From: Aporhodopirellula aestuarii
GTDB taxonomy: Bacteria > Planctomycetota > Planctomycetia > Pirellulales > Pirellulaceae
Length of the DNA: 59,272 bases
Assembly (NCBI RefSeq): GCF_023701485.1
Contig: NZ_JAMQBK010000008.1
Coordinates: forward strand, 232,326 to 291,597
Direction of reading: 5' to 3'
The notes beneath the pieces are model-generated. The model searched no databases, was not told the DNA's origin, and saw only the letters and a list, made by a program, of their open reading frames with translations. Both the position numbers and the translations under genes were made by a program. How positions within the stretch are numbered: position 1 is the first letter of the stretch; every line of letters begins with the position of its first letter. Below are positions 43,650-52,923 of the stretch, in pieces.

Positions 43650-43956
43650 GTATTTGGCCTAGATGGAAAGCTAGTGATTGTGCTTTTGTTCTACTGAAGT
43701 TGCGGCCCACGGAATGGCGAAAGCAGCTACTCATATTCGCTAGCGCGTGCCGGACTCTCATTGTATCTGTTCCGCAGCCTGCGCAGGGATGTCACCATCG
43801 TTATGACCGACGAGGGCACTGACCACATGCGCCGATCCGAACGATACTCAGTGAGGAAGATTGAGATCGAGGCGTGTGCTTTGACTGGCGTTTGCCTAAC
43901 CGGAACTTGGAGGGATCAAACTTGAGTGCTCCGTCCAATACGATTGACTTTCGCAC

Positions 43957-44001
43957 TAACCGGGTGATTTTTATAGCGGAGCGGCGCAAGCCGCCCGGTT
44001 A
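43957..44001. repeat. TAACCGGG inverted repeat (divergent TAGCGG-family copy)
   Basis: Arms TAACCGGG and CCCGGTTA enclose a TAGCGGAGCGGCGCAAGCCG core. No gene is recognised in 43650-44154. Confidence 0.6.
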
Positions 44002-44154
44002 TTCTCGAAGATCTTACTCACTACAACTATGCGGCTTGCGCGGCACCGCTAACAAAGAAGATGCCGTTAGAACCGCGGCTCGCGCCGTTGGCTGATTATA
44101 ACAACGGCCCGCGATCCGTTCGATCTTCTCCCAAGTCTTAATGCTGACGATGCA

Positions 44155-47100
44155 CTAGAACATCTCCCCAATGGCGACATCCAGCGCAGTCAGTAACGAT
44201 TCATTTTCACCCTTCTCGCTTTTATTAGCGATGGAAACGTCTGAGATTGAGGATGCTTGCGTCGACGGAGTTGATTCACTCTCTTTTCCGACGATCTTCG
44301 CTCGATCCCGTTTGACGCCGGACGTTTCCGTATCAAGCGACCGCACTCGCGGTGCGTTCCGTGCCTCAGCGGTGTGAGGACGAACTGGTTCGCCTTGAGC
44401 CGATTCTTGCCGACTTGGCACGAACACTAATTGATTGATGACCATCAGGGCGTCCAAAGCGCTTACTCGCCCGTCACCGCTTACATCATAATAGTACTGT
44501 TCGTCGATTCCATTGTTAGTTCCGACTCCAAAGTCATTGTCTTGGTCGACTACAATCGAACTAATGTCCCCACCTGCAGCATTTAAATAATTAATGATGT
44601 TTAAGGCGTCGAGGGACGTGACGATGCCGCTGGCGTTGACGTCATGCCGATTGCGTGGGTTCTCAAGGCGGCTGCGTACCGTGTTGAGCGTGATCCTTGT
44701 GGGCAGGCTCTTAATGCCATTTTGATCTTGGACCGTAAAGTAAAGGGAGTCGATGCCGATAGTTCCGGGAGCGGGTGTGTAGCGGATTCTGCCATCGACC
44801 ACCTCCGCCGAACCATGATGTGGACCATAGGATGCAACCGGTTCCGACCCTTGTACCGGTCCGTCAAGAATTATGATTGAAGTAAGATCCAGCGGCGTTT
44901 GAGAGACGAATTGCGATGCGATGTCCACCGTGACGCTTCGATTAATCGACGTGCCAGCAACAATCGTTTCACTGAAGGGACGTGCGACCAATTCCACGGT
45001 AGATTGATTGCTCAACGCATTCTGATCATCCATCACCGTGTAAACGAAGGAGTCATTGCCCATAAATGATTCAAACGGAACGTATGTCAACACACCATCG
45101 ATCGTAAGAAGCTGCCCAAACTGGGGTGGTGTCGTGATCTCCATTGTCGAGGGGATGACTTCCCCATCGATGTCGAAGTCGTTACCGAGAGGATTGATCG
45201 GGCTGTTGCCTTCGATGTTGACGGCGATCAAATCGGCCTGGGTAACAGGAGCATCATTTGTGTTGATGACGTCAATCGCAAATTCGTCGGAGGCGGAGGT
45301 ATTGCTCGGGTCGGACGCGGTGAGGTTGATGTTGATGGCCCCCACATCTTCGTTGGCTGGCGTTCCGCGAAACGTGCGGGTCGCAGGCGTGAACGTCAAC
45401 CAATTCGGGAGTGACGAACCGTCGGCGAGTGTCGCGATGTAGGTGAGTACGTCGCCGTCGGCATCGCTGAACGTGTCGGCAGCGAACACAAATTGGAACT
45501 CGGTGTCTTCGGTGGCCGTTTGGTCGACAATGGGGCTCAGCAGGATTGGTGAGTCATTGGTGTTTTGAATTGTCAGCACAAAGTCTTGGGTGGCCGATTC
45601 GCGATCGGGGTCGCTCGCGGAAATCCTGACGTTAATCTCGCCCACATTGGCATTGAGAGGCGTGCCACTGAAAGTTCGGCTGCTCGCGTCAAACGATAAC
45701 CAATTCGGCAGTGCACCGCCCCTAACCAAGGTCGCTGCATAGGTCAACGCATCATCGTCTGGATCGCTGAACGCATTTTCTGGAATCGTGAACGAATAGG
45801 CTGAGTCCTCCAGAACAAATTGGTCCGTGATTGGATTAGCAACGACGGGTCGTTGGTTTGGCGTTTCGTTATCTATTACGAAGATATTTCCCGTGGCGTC
45901 GGCATGCGATTCCGCGGAGGCGGTGACAGTGACAGTTTGAGCGCCGTCCAGATCGAAGTCGTCCACTCCGGTAATCGAGAACGGATCGGAGGTTGATTGG
46001 CCGGCAGCAATCGTGATCGTGGTGGGGACCGTTGCTTCGTCGCTGTCGCTGGTGCTGAGCGTCACCACGAGCGCTGACGTGGTGTCTGTGTTGCGACTGA
46101 CCGTGGCGTTGGTGGTGCCGCCGTTTTCGAGAATCGAATTGGCACCGATCGAGATTGTGAGCGTCGCCAAGTCGTCATCGCTGATGTCAACGGTGTCGTT
46201 TCCAACAGCGTGTCCGATCGCAGCGGCATTGATGGTAACGGATTGCGTACCGTCAACAATCTCATCATTCACACCGGTGATCGTGAACGGTACCGAAGTT
46301 GCCTGACCTGCTAGGATGGTGATTGTCGCGGGAACCTTTGCCTCGCCGGTGTTACTGCTGGTCAAAGTGACGGCTAACGCGTCTGTCGTGTCAGTGTTAC
46401 GGCTAACGATCGCGGTCGTCGTGCCGCCGTTTTCGCTGATCGACGCGTGCAGAATCAGTACGGTCAGTTCGGCCTCGTCGTTATCGGTCACGTCGACGGA
46501 GGCGACGCCATCGCTGTGCGCCGCGGCACTGGCGATCAGCGTCACGGATTGTATTCCGTCGACGACCGTGTCATCGACACCGGTGATTGCAAACGGCGCG
46601 GACGTTAATTGGCCCGCTGGAATTGTAACGGTTGCTGGAACCGTTGCTTCGCTGGTGTCGTTGCTGCTGAGCGTCACGACGAGCTCGGAGGTCGTGTCCG
46701 TGTTGCGACTGACCGTGGCGGTCGTCGTGCCGCCGTTTTCGGAAATTGAAGATTCGTCGATAGTAAGATTCAACGTTGGGTCCGGTTGCGGCGAGTTGAA
46801 CTCAAACCAGTTGACTTGGAAATTGAATCCCCCCATTTCAAGTCGAATCACACGCTCGGAACCGTCCCAATTGCTCAGGTCGACATCTTCGAGAGTGACC
46901 GTTTGCCAAGTCGACTGGCTACCGGTGAGCGGAACACTGACGGTTCCTAATTCCGTAAAGGTCGTGCTGGCGGCATCATCGGCAATCAACATGCGAACCG
47001 TTCGAGTCGTGTCGTTGCCGCTGGCGGCTAAACGGACATCGATGTCATAAGTTCCGGCGACGATATCGGCGGTGTACTCCAGCCAGTCATCAGGGTTGGG

Positions 47101-49212
47101 TTTGCCGACCGAATACTCAGCCCCGTCGTCGGTGGTGGCGTAGATGTCCACATCCACGTCGGTACGGAACTCGTTGCCTTCATTACCTGCCGTCGTGTCG
47201 AAGTAAGCGACACCACTGCCGCCACGGTCAAACGCTTCGGCCTCGATGCGCGTGCCATCCTGCACCGTTCGCTGCGTAAACGGAACTTGGCCTCCGATTT
47301 CAAAGTGGATGGTCAGCGGTGTGCCTGCCGTGCCAGTTAATCCGGCTCCGCTGTAGGGTGTTACAACCACAGTGTGTTGGCCGTGCTGAAGTGTTCCCGC
47401 GTTGAAGTCCCCTGCGACATCACCGAACAAGGCAAACGGTGCCACGCTTTCGGTCTTGTCAACCGTTGTCGCTCCCGAAAGAGCGAAGCCGATGCTTCCC
47501 ACTGCAGGATTCGTCGTCGCGTGGATGTTCAAATTCATGGCTTCGCTTGCGGTGAGGTTGATCACCGCACCATCGGTCAGTTCGACGATATTCTCGTCCG
47601 TGTCGGCGTTGACCAACCAGACGCCTGTCACTTCAGGAGCCTGCACGATGCTGTATTCCAGTACATGCAGATTGGTTCCTGTTAGGGTGGGCGAGTCTGT
47701 GTTTTCCTGAAGGAAGATGGAAAGAACGTTGTCGTTCAGCAATCTCTCTTGATCAAGGAGTGGTGTACCAAGGAAGTCACGATGGTCTTCCAACAGAATG
47801 TCCCACTCGCTGTAGCCACCAGTCGCCAGCTTTTCAGCGCCAGCAATGATCAAAATATTGTTACCAGATGACGGCGAGAGATAGGCAGCATAGAGATTGT
47901 TATTACTGTCAAATCCAATGCTGGCGCGTGAGCCGACACGCCGATCGGTTGGCAACATGCTCTCCACCCATTCGCCAGTACTCGGATCGCGGTAATGGTG
48001 AAAGTAGGCGGAATCTCCTTTGAAGAACAGTCCGTCACCTGGCTCCCATTCGAATCCCGGTTCTTGGCGACGGTGATACATCAGGGCGTGGACACCGCCT
48101 TCCCCATCGACCGCTTGGCCTTGTTGATTGATCAATGCCTGGCGCAGATCGAGCGACTCGACAATGATTCCGGGAGAATTGATTGAGATGGTCGCCCCCA
48201 AATTTTGGCCATCGTTATTCTTCCAAGTACTTCCGTTGTCGTCACTATAAGCGTAGTTAATGTCGTGGTTGCTTCCTTGGGAGTCTTCACGCCACGTCCA
48301 CGTCATGTGAATTCGACCGTTGGGATCCACGTCCACGCCGTTGAGATAAGCATTGCGAGTGGTACTCACGGAGTTATCGATCGGGTTGGTGTAGGTTCCT
48401 GCTCCCGAGATAATCGTTTGAGTCAAATCCCCTGAGGTATTGCCGTTTTCATCAACCCACCGATGGGGCAAAGCGGCTGATGAATCGTAGCGGACCAGTT
48501 CGATATCTCCGTTACCGCTTCCGCCCTTACGAAACGTCATCAACATGTTGTCGCCGTTATTGATGAAACGTGGATAGGTGACGTCTGTCAAACTTGCTGA
48601 GTTACTATTCAATGAATCACGCTCAGCGTTAAAAACGTGCCAGTTCGATCCCGTCGCTCTGCCGGTAGGTGTTGTTGCGTAACGCAAATCATCTTTATGC
48701 ATATCATAAGCCAGGTGCAGTCGCCCATCGCTCGCAATCCCAAGTGAAATGACGTTGTGGGAGTCCCAAATGGCTTTGGCATTAACCATATCCAGACCGG
48801 TATCCATGACCTCCCACGTATTGCCCGATAGATCGCGCCGCGCGATATTGATCCCAATATCAGCACCCACTCCATCACCCGTACCACGGTTATACCACGT
48901 CGCAAACTGGTAGCCGTCATGGGTCAAAAGAGGTTCGGTCCTGTACGGGGATCCATTGGCATCTCGTGAAAACCGCGCGCTGTCAGGAAATACCAATGCC
49001 TGTGAGTCAAGCACCATGTCTGCGGTCAAATTCAGCGATGCGGCCAGCAATCGGCGGCTTTCCAGTGCCTCCAAACGCAGCGTCTTCCTGCGTCGAGATT
49101 TCAGTCTCGCACGACTGGATTTGGATCGATTACGACCGCCGAATTTACTGCGCAATCCTCCAAGAATTGACCGACTTCCAGCCATCACCTGTTCATTTGG
49201 GAGACCGTTCAT
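44155..49212 (-). CDS. Giant surface protein: BNR_4 propeller, CBM, Calx-beta-like and CADG repeats, dockerin
   Basis: 1685 residues from the ATG at 49212, which has GAGG six bases upstream; the longer frame overlaps the previous gene. Order: a basic N-terminus with the planctomycete motif LEALESRRLLAAS; BNR_4 propeller (about 50-500) with HNVISLGIASDGRLHLAYDM; a CBM6-like module (about 647-803; RIEAEAFDRGG, NPDDWLEYTADI); three Calx-beta-like repeats of about 92 residues (about 815-1110); two CADG/cadherin-like repeats (NQRPVVANPITDQFVLEDSA) and a tandem Ig-like domain; a dockerin pair (HDVNASGIVTSLDALNIINY, DVSGDGRVSALDALMVINQL). BNR_4 folds occur in ulvan-lyase families, so it may be a polysaccharide lyase; catalytic residues were not verified. 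Coupled to the sigma/FecR genes, 49 bases downstream. Confidence 0.85.
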   Translation of the reverse strand: MNGLPNEQVMAGSRSILGGLRSKFGGRNRSKSSRARLKSRRRKTLRLEALESRRLLAASLNLTADMVLDSQALVFPDSARFSRDANGSPYRTEPLLTHDGYQFATWYNRGTGDGVGADIGINIARRDLSGNTWEVMDTGLDMVNAKAIWDSHNVISLGIASDGRLHLAYDMHKDDLRYATTPTGRATGSNWHVFNAERDSLNSNSASLTDVTYPRFINNGDNMLMTFRKGGSGNGDIELVRYDSSAALPHRWVDENGNTSGDLTQTIISGAGTYTNPIDNSVSTTRNAYLNGVDVDPNGRIHMTWTWREDSQGSNHDINYAYSDDNGSTWKNNDGQNLGATISINSPGIIVESLDLRQALINQQGQAVDGEGGVHALMYHRRQEPGFEWEPGDGLFFKGDSAYFHHYRDPSTGEWVESMLPTDRRVGSRASIGFDSNNNLYAAYLSPSSGNNILIIAGAEKLATGGYSEWDILLEDHRDFLGTPLLDQERLLNDNVLSIFLQENTDSPTLTGTNLHVLEYSIVQAPEVTGVWLVNADTDENIVELTDGAVINLTASEAMNLNIHATTNPAVGSIGFALSGATTVDKTESVAPFALFGDVAGDFNAGTLQHGQHTVVVTPYSGAGLTGTAGTPLTIHFEIGGQVPFTQRTVQDGTRIEAEAFDRGGSGVAYFDTTAGNEGNEFRTDVDVDIYATTDDGAEYSVGKPNPDDWLEYTADIVAGTYDIDVRLAASGNDTTRTVRMLIADDAASTTFTELGTVSVPLTGSQSTWQTVTLEDVDLSNWDGSERVIRLEMGGFNFQVNWFEFNSPQPDPTLNLTIDESSISENGGTTTATVSRNTDTTSELVVTLSSNDTSEATVPATVTIPAGQLTSAPFAITGVDDTVVDGIQSVTLIASAAAHSDGVASVDVTDNDEAELTVLILHASISENGGTTTAIVSRNTDTTDALAVTLTSSNTGEAKVPATITILAGQATSVPFTITGVNDEIVDGTQSVTINAAAIGHAVGNDTVDISDDDLATLTISIGANSILENGGTTNATVSRNTDTTSALVVTLSTSDSDEATVPTTITIAAGQSTSDPFSITGVDDFDLDGAQTVTVTASAESHADATGNIFVIDNETPNQRPVVANPITDQFVLEDSAYSFTIPENAFSDPDDDALTYAATLVRGGALPNWLSFDASSRTFSGTPLNANVGEINVRISASDPDRESATQDFVLTIQNTNDSPILLSPIVDQTATEDTEFQFVFAADTFSDADGDVLTYIATLADGSSLPNWLTFTPATRTFRGTPANEDVGAININLTASDPSNTSASDEFAIDVINTNDAPVTQADLIAVNIEGNSPINPLGNDFDIDGEVIPSTMEITTPPQFGQLLTIDGVLTYVPFESFMGNDSFVYTVMDDQNALSNQSTVELVARPFSETIVAGTSINRSVTVDIASQFVSQTPLDLTSIIILDGPVQGSEPVASYGPHHGSAEVVDGRIRYTPAPGTIGIDSLYFTVQDQNGIKSLPTRITLNTVRSRLENPRNRHDVNASGIVTSLDALNIINYLNAAGGDISSIVVDQDNDFGVGTNNGIDEQYYYDVSGDGRVSALDALMVINQLVFVPSRQESAQGEPVRPHTAEARNAPRVRSLDTETSGVKRDRAKIVGKESESTPSTQASSISDVSIANKSEKGENESLLTALDVAIGEMF

Positions 49213-49261
49213 CAATACCTCAATTGTCCTCGATATGCTTTTTTCGAATACTTGTATGCAA

Positions 49262-50929
49262 TTAACGCTTAGGTAGCGCCGACGCGACGCCGCGATTAAA
49301 ATTCTCGGCGCCCAGGTTGACGACGTTTCGCAGTTGCGTGTTGGTGAGCACCCCTTTCCACACGGCAACATCGTCAATCAATCCTTTCCAGAATTGATAG
49401 CGGTCGTCTGTGGGTGGTTTGTCGGGGCGTCTACCAATCGTGAAATTGCTCACGGATTGTTGCGATGTCATCGCGCCGTCCATGGCGACAAGGCTTCCGT
49501 TGGCGTAGAGTTTTAATCCGTCCGTACTACTTACGGTCATCGCGACATGAGTCCAGTTTTTCGGTGCTACCGTCTTGATGATGGAAGCGGCGTCCCTATT
49601 CCGATCAATTCCCGGAAACACAGCGGCAAGAAAACCATTATGGCCGACCATCAGGAACGCCCCTTTGTCACCGGAACGCTGCGTACCCGCGATGTACATC
49701 CGCTCGGTGGTTGAGTCAGGGAGGATCCACGCAGCGATCGTGAAATTGGACTTTGGTAAGGGGTCTGTGCCGGTGGCTATGAAGTCACCATCGCCGTCGA
49801 ATTTGGCGGCTTGGCCCACTCGACCCGCGACGAAGTCTGTATCGCCACCAAGTTTTCCAGGGTGCGAACCGGTCGAATCGTTGGCGTCCCCGTCTAGCTT
49901 CCAATGTGCGATGATCGTGGCATCGTTTTGTAGAGCGGCCGGATCGTTCCGCGATGCTTCCAACCGGCGTCGCATCGCGTTAATGAATCGGTAATCGACG
50001 ACTCTACGACGCGTTAATGTCTCGCCGCCTGCTTCAACGAATGCCGCTTGACCAGTCGTCATTCGAATTCTTTGCCTCGGCGTATCTTGATCCGGGGCGC
50101 ATGAAAGATCCACAGAACCGGTCAAAACGATGACATCCGACGCGCCGTCACCGTGCACCTGCAAGGCGAACTCGGTGCCTAAGTCTTCGACGGCTGCGTT
50201 AGGCAATTGGATCGTGAACCCTTTGGCTTGCGGGCCTTCGACCCATGCAAGTAGTTTGCCAAACGCGAGGTAGCCCGAGTTGGAGGGGCTAGAGATTAGC
50301 AATGAAGGACGAGTATCCGAATCGTCATCTTCCGTTGCTCCGACCTGAATCAATCCTCCAACCGTAAAGTTCGCAGGCCCTTCCAGGATGACGATGACGC
50401 CCGTTTTGTATTTCAACTCGGCCAAGCCGGAGCAAAGCATCAGCTGTTGGCCCGCAGACATGCCTCCGCCGTTGGGAGCGTCGCCATCCCAGACGGCTTC
50501 GTCGCTCCAAACCAGCCGAGCAATTTCACTGTTAGTTGCGGCGATATCCGAACGATGCGGATCCCAGTTGTCAGTAGCGAGCCAGACTGCGAGCCCACAA
50601 CAGATTAAGATCACTGCGGCAGAAGCCGAGACGAATGCGGGATGCCGGGACCACCGCATGACAGCCGCTTTGAATCCTTCCCCGTGGCTGACCGCCAGTT
50701 CGCTCAGGTCCAGCTTGGGAATGTCGAAGTCGCCCCACGGACCGAGTCCACGATGAATGCGTGACAATTCGGAGTGCTGCGCGACAAGGTCAACGTACAG
50801 CTCCTGGGCTGCAGTGGACTCAAGCAGCAAGGCGTTCAGCTCGTCGCGTTGGGCGGGCGTGAGTTCGCCATCGATCTGTGCAGCAAACAATGCATACAGG
50901 CGTTCGGAATGATCTGGGACGCGACTCAC
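49262..50929 (-). CDS. FecR + LamG membrane protein partnered with an ECF sigma factor
   Basis: 555 residues from a GTG at 50929, which overlaps the sigma factor stop by 4 bases (GTGA) and has GGAGG upstream; the longer frame runs through the sigma gene. N-terminal anti-sigma-like helices (LYALFAAQIDGELTPAQRDE), one membrane helix (VSASAAVILICCGLAVWLA), a FecR domain (LAELKYKTGVIVILEGPANF and AVEDLGTEFALQVHGDGASD), and a LamG/concanavalin-like domain at the C-terminus (IAHWKLDGDANDSTGSHPGK, WTHVAMTVSS). This architecture is lineage-typical; it likely senses outside sugar or stress and releases the sigma factor. Confidence 0.9.
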   Translation of the reverse strand: MSRVPDHSERLYALFAAQIDGELTPAQRDELNALLLESTAAQELYVDLVAQHSELSRIHRGLGPWGDFDIPKLDLSELAVSHGEGFKAAVMRWSRHPAFVSASAAVILICCGLAVWLATDNWDPHRSDIAATNSEIARLVWSDEAVWDGDAPNGGGMSAGQQLMLCSGLAELKYKTGVIVILEGPANFTVGGLIQVGATEDDDSDTRPSLLISSPSNSGYLAFGKLLAWVEGPQAKGFTIQLPNAAVEDLGTEFALQVHGDGASDVIVLTGSVDLSCAPDQDTPRQRIRMTTGQAAFVEAGGETLTRRRVVDYRFINAMRRRLEASRNDPAALQNDATIIAHWKLDGDANDSTGSHPGKLGGDTDFVAGRVGQAAKFDGDGDFIATGTDPLPKSNFTIAAWILPDSTTERMYIAGTQRSGDKGAFLMVGHNGFLAAVFPGIDRNRDAASIIKTVAPKNWTHVAMTVSSTDGLKLYANGSLVAMDGAMTSQQSVSNFTIGRRPDKPPTDDRYQFWKGLIDDVAVWKGVLTNTQLRNVVNLGAENFNRGVASALPKR

Positions 50930-51489
50930 TGTCCTGCCTCCACGGCAATTCTGCGCTGGACGCAGGCGATCAACGCCAGACGGGCACGCTGAAGCAACTT
51001 GCTGACCGCATTCGGCGTCGTGCTCAACCGATCGGCAATCGATCCGACCGCGGTGTCTTGCTGATACCGCCACTGGATGACGGATTGTTGCCGGGGGGAG
51101 AGTTCTTGTAGGCAGAGCCGCAATTGGCGTTGGTGGTCGCCGAAAAACTCGAGACGCGTTTGCGAGACATCGGCCAACCGCTTGAGCACTTCCTCGCTGA
51201 AAACCAGCTTGTCACGCGACTGCGAACGCCGGTGATGGAGCACTTGGTGGTAGGCGATTTTGCAGGCCCAAGCCCAGAAGCTGGACTCTACTCGGAAATG
51301 ATGCCGCTTCCGCCACAAAATCAGATTGGTTTCTTGCACCAGATCCAATGCCGTCTGATATTCCAGCCCCAGCGACTCGACGTAGGTCACTAACTGAACC
51401 TGATGCCGGTTCATCATCGCAACATACCGCTCAGTCTGAGCGTCTGAGTCGCATTCGTCGCCAGGATGGTCACCACGGGCGTCCAGCAT
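50926..51489 (-). CDS. ECF sigma factor (planctomycete type)
   Basis: 187 residues. Sigma2 region: QVQLVTYVESLGLEYQTALD and LVQETNLILWRKRHHF with SSFWAWACKIAYHQVLHHRR; sigma4 region: LRLCLQELSPRQQSVIQWRY and SIADRLSTTPNAVSKLLQRA. It directs RNA polymerase to its own promoter set. It is the first gene of a three-gene unit with the FecR/LamG protein and the giant propeller surface protein, so those are its probable targets along with the sulfatases elsewhere. Confidence 0.92.
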   Translation of the reverse strand: MLDARGDHPGDECDSDAQTERYVAMMNRHQVQLVTYVESLGLEYQTALDLVQETNLILWRKRHHFRVESSFWAWACKIAYHQVLHHRRSQSRDKLVFSEEVLKRLADVSQTRLEFFGDHQRQLRLCLQELSPRQQSVIQWRYQQDTAVGSIADRLSTTPNAVSKLLQRARLALIACVQRRIAVEAGQ

Positions 51490-52492
51490 TGAGCGTCCTC
51501 GGTTAGTAGAAGTAGAAGAGTGATCCGTGTGTCATAGAAGTCCCGGTCAAAGCGGAATCTGCCGTAGAATCTCGCAAGAATTCTGATCACGACTCTCGGC
51601 AGCGTTCTCGACATCAATGCCACTTCTGTTTTCAACACCGGTGCGGCTACCACGAGAAAGTGGCCGTTTAGAGACTCGCCATCTTCAAGCCCAAACACCG
51701 CACGAATGTCCCTTGAAAAGAAGGCCGGTGTGGGCCGCCCAAATGAGCGGATGTCAAATTTTTGAGCCCAGATCCGCTGAACCAATTACCGCCATCGGCT
51801 CCACGTGTTAGATGCGCAGATGAGAACGCAAACACCGCGCTGTTACATCCCGCCGCGGGCAAGAAATTTTGCGACTATTCCCGTGAGATTCGCCAATTTG
51901 GCTACGAAATGACAAGAACGCAGCTTGGCTGCGACCTCACCGTGATTTCTCAGCGAACGCGTTTTGTATCTTCACACGTAATGAGTGCGAAATTTGAACA
52001 TCTTCCGTCTCTGGCATCCTGTGGAGGAGGAGGTCTTTCGAACTGTCTTTGTCCGCATGCGTGCGTGTGTTGACGGAAGCCGGCCGGCATTCTCACTTCT
52101 TGGCGGGGGATGGTGATGACTCGGAGAAGAGTTGCAATAGATTGATTGCTTCACCGAAATACTCGACGCAATGCATTCTGGCATCGACCGACAATCCGAT
52201 ACGTCACCCGCCTTGCCAGCCGATATAACGACCACGGCGTCGCTCAATGAGTCGACGCTGGACCTTTTTGTGGCTGACCAGGACAGCGAGATGTTTGAAC
52301 GTTGAGTTGGCAAAGCGTCAGTATGAGTCCGTTGCGATGCGTTACCCCGAGTTCACGCTGCCTCCGCTTCTCGGTGAAGCGAGAAGTGCACGCGGACTGA
52401 CTGGACAACGCCACGTTCTGGAAGACGTCTTGGAGCTTTCGCCTCCCACATCGTTGAGGCTCTCGGGACATTGGTAGTTTTAACGCTACTCT
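51490..52492. other. Long gap upstream of the ECF gene, no gene recognised
   Basis: Overlapping ORFs on both strands here show no protein-like composition or domain. The ECF operon promoter should be in the first part, but no ECF-type -35/-10 was recognised by eye. Confidence 0.45.
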
Positions 52493-52518
52493 TAGCGGAA
52501 CGGCGCGAGCCGTCCGGT
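52493..52518. repeat. TAGCGG palindromic element, single arm
   Basis: TAGCGGAACGGCGCGAGCCG followed by TCCGGT, without its facing arm; the following TCTCACCCCTGTTTTCA replaces the loop. Confidence 0.7.
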
Positions 52519-52700
52519 CTCACCCCTGTTTTCACTGCGACAATAGCGCTCCCAAATCCTGCTTTATTGACGGAAACTTCACAACGACCACTGGCCCTTT
52601 CGTGTCACCGTTGGCTTGTCTGAGGGACCAACCTCTAGCATTGCCTTTGCCCCAAACGTGCGGGTGGGACGTCGACTTGATCACTGCGGGATCTCAAGAG

Positions 52701-52756
52701 TAGCGGAATGACGCGTGCCGTCCGGTAATGTGGGACCGGACGGCTCTACGTCATTC
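52701..52756. repeat. TAGCGG palindromic element, paired copy with arm covariation
   Basis: Left arm TAGCGGAATGACGCGTGCCG and right arm ACCGGACGGCTCTACGTCAT: the ATGACG change on the left is matched by CGTCAT on the right, preserving the stem. Confidence 0.75.
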
Positions 52757-52923
52757 GACGTCTCTGCTGCACTGTTGGCAGTTGGCAGATTCCGCAAACA
52801 GACCCGAAAAAGAGGATTTGTCTGAGGGCATCCAACGGACCGGTACGCTGAATGGTCGTTTGGCTGGCGTTCTGATAAGTTGAATGCGGTTACTTTCGGT
52901 ACGTCCACGCACAACTCGGCATC

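Noticed and set aside
44155..49212. Cellulosome component because of the dockerin domain
   Set aside because: Dockerin-type repeats are widespread on planctomycete surface proteins without cohesins; none is visible here, so no cellulosome is claimed.
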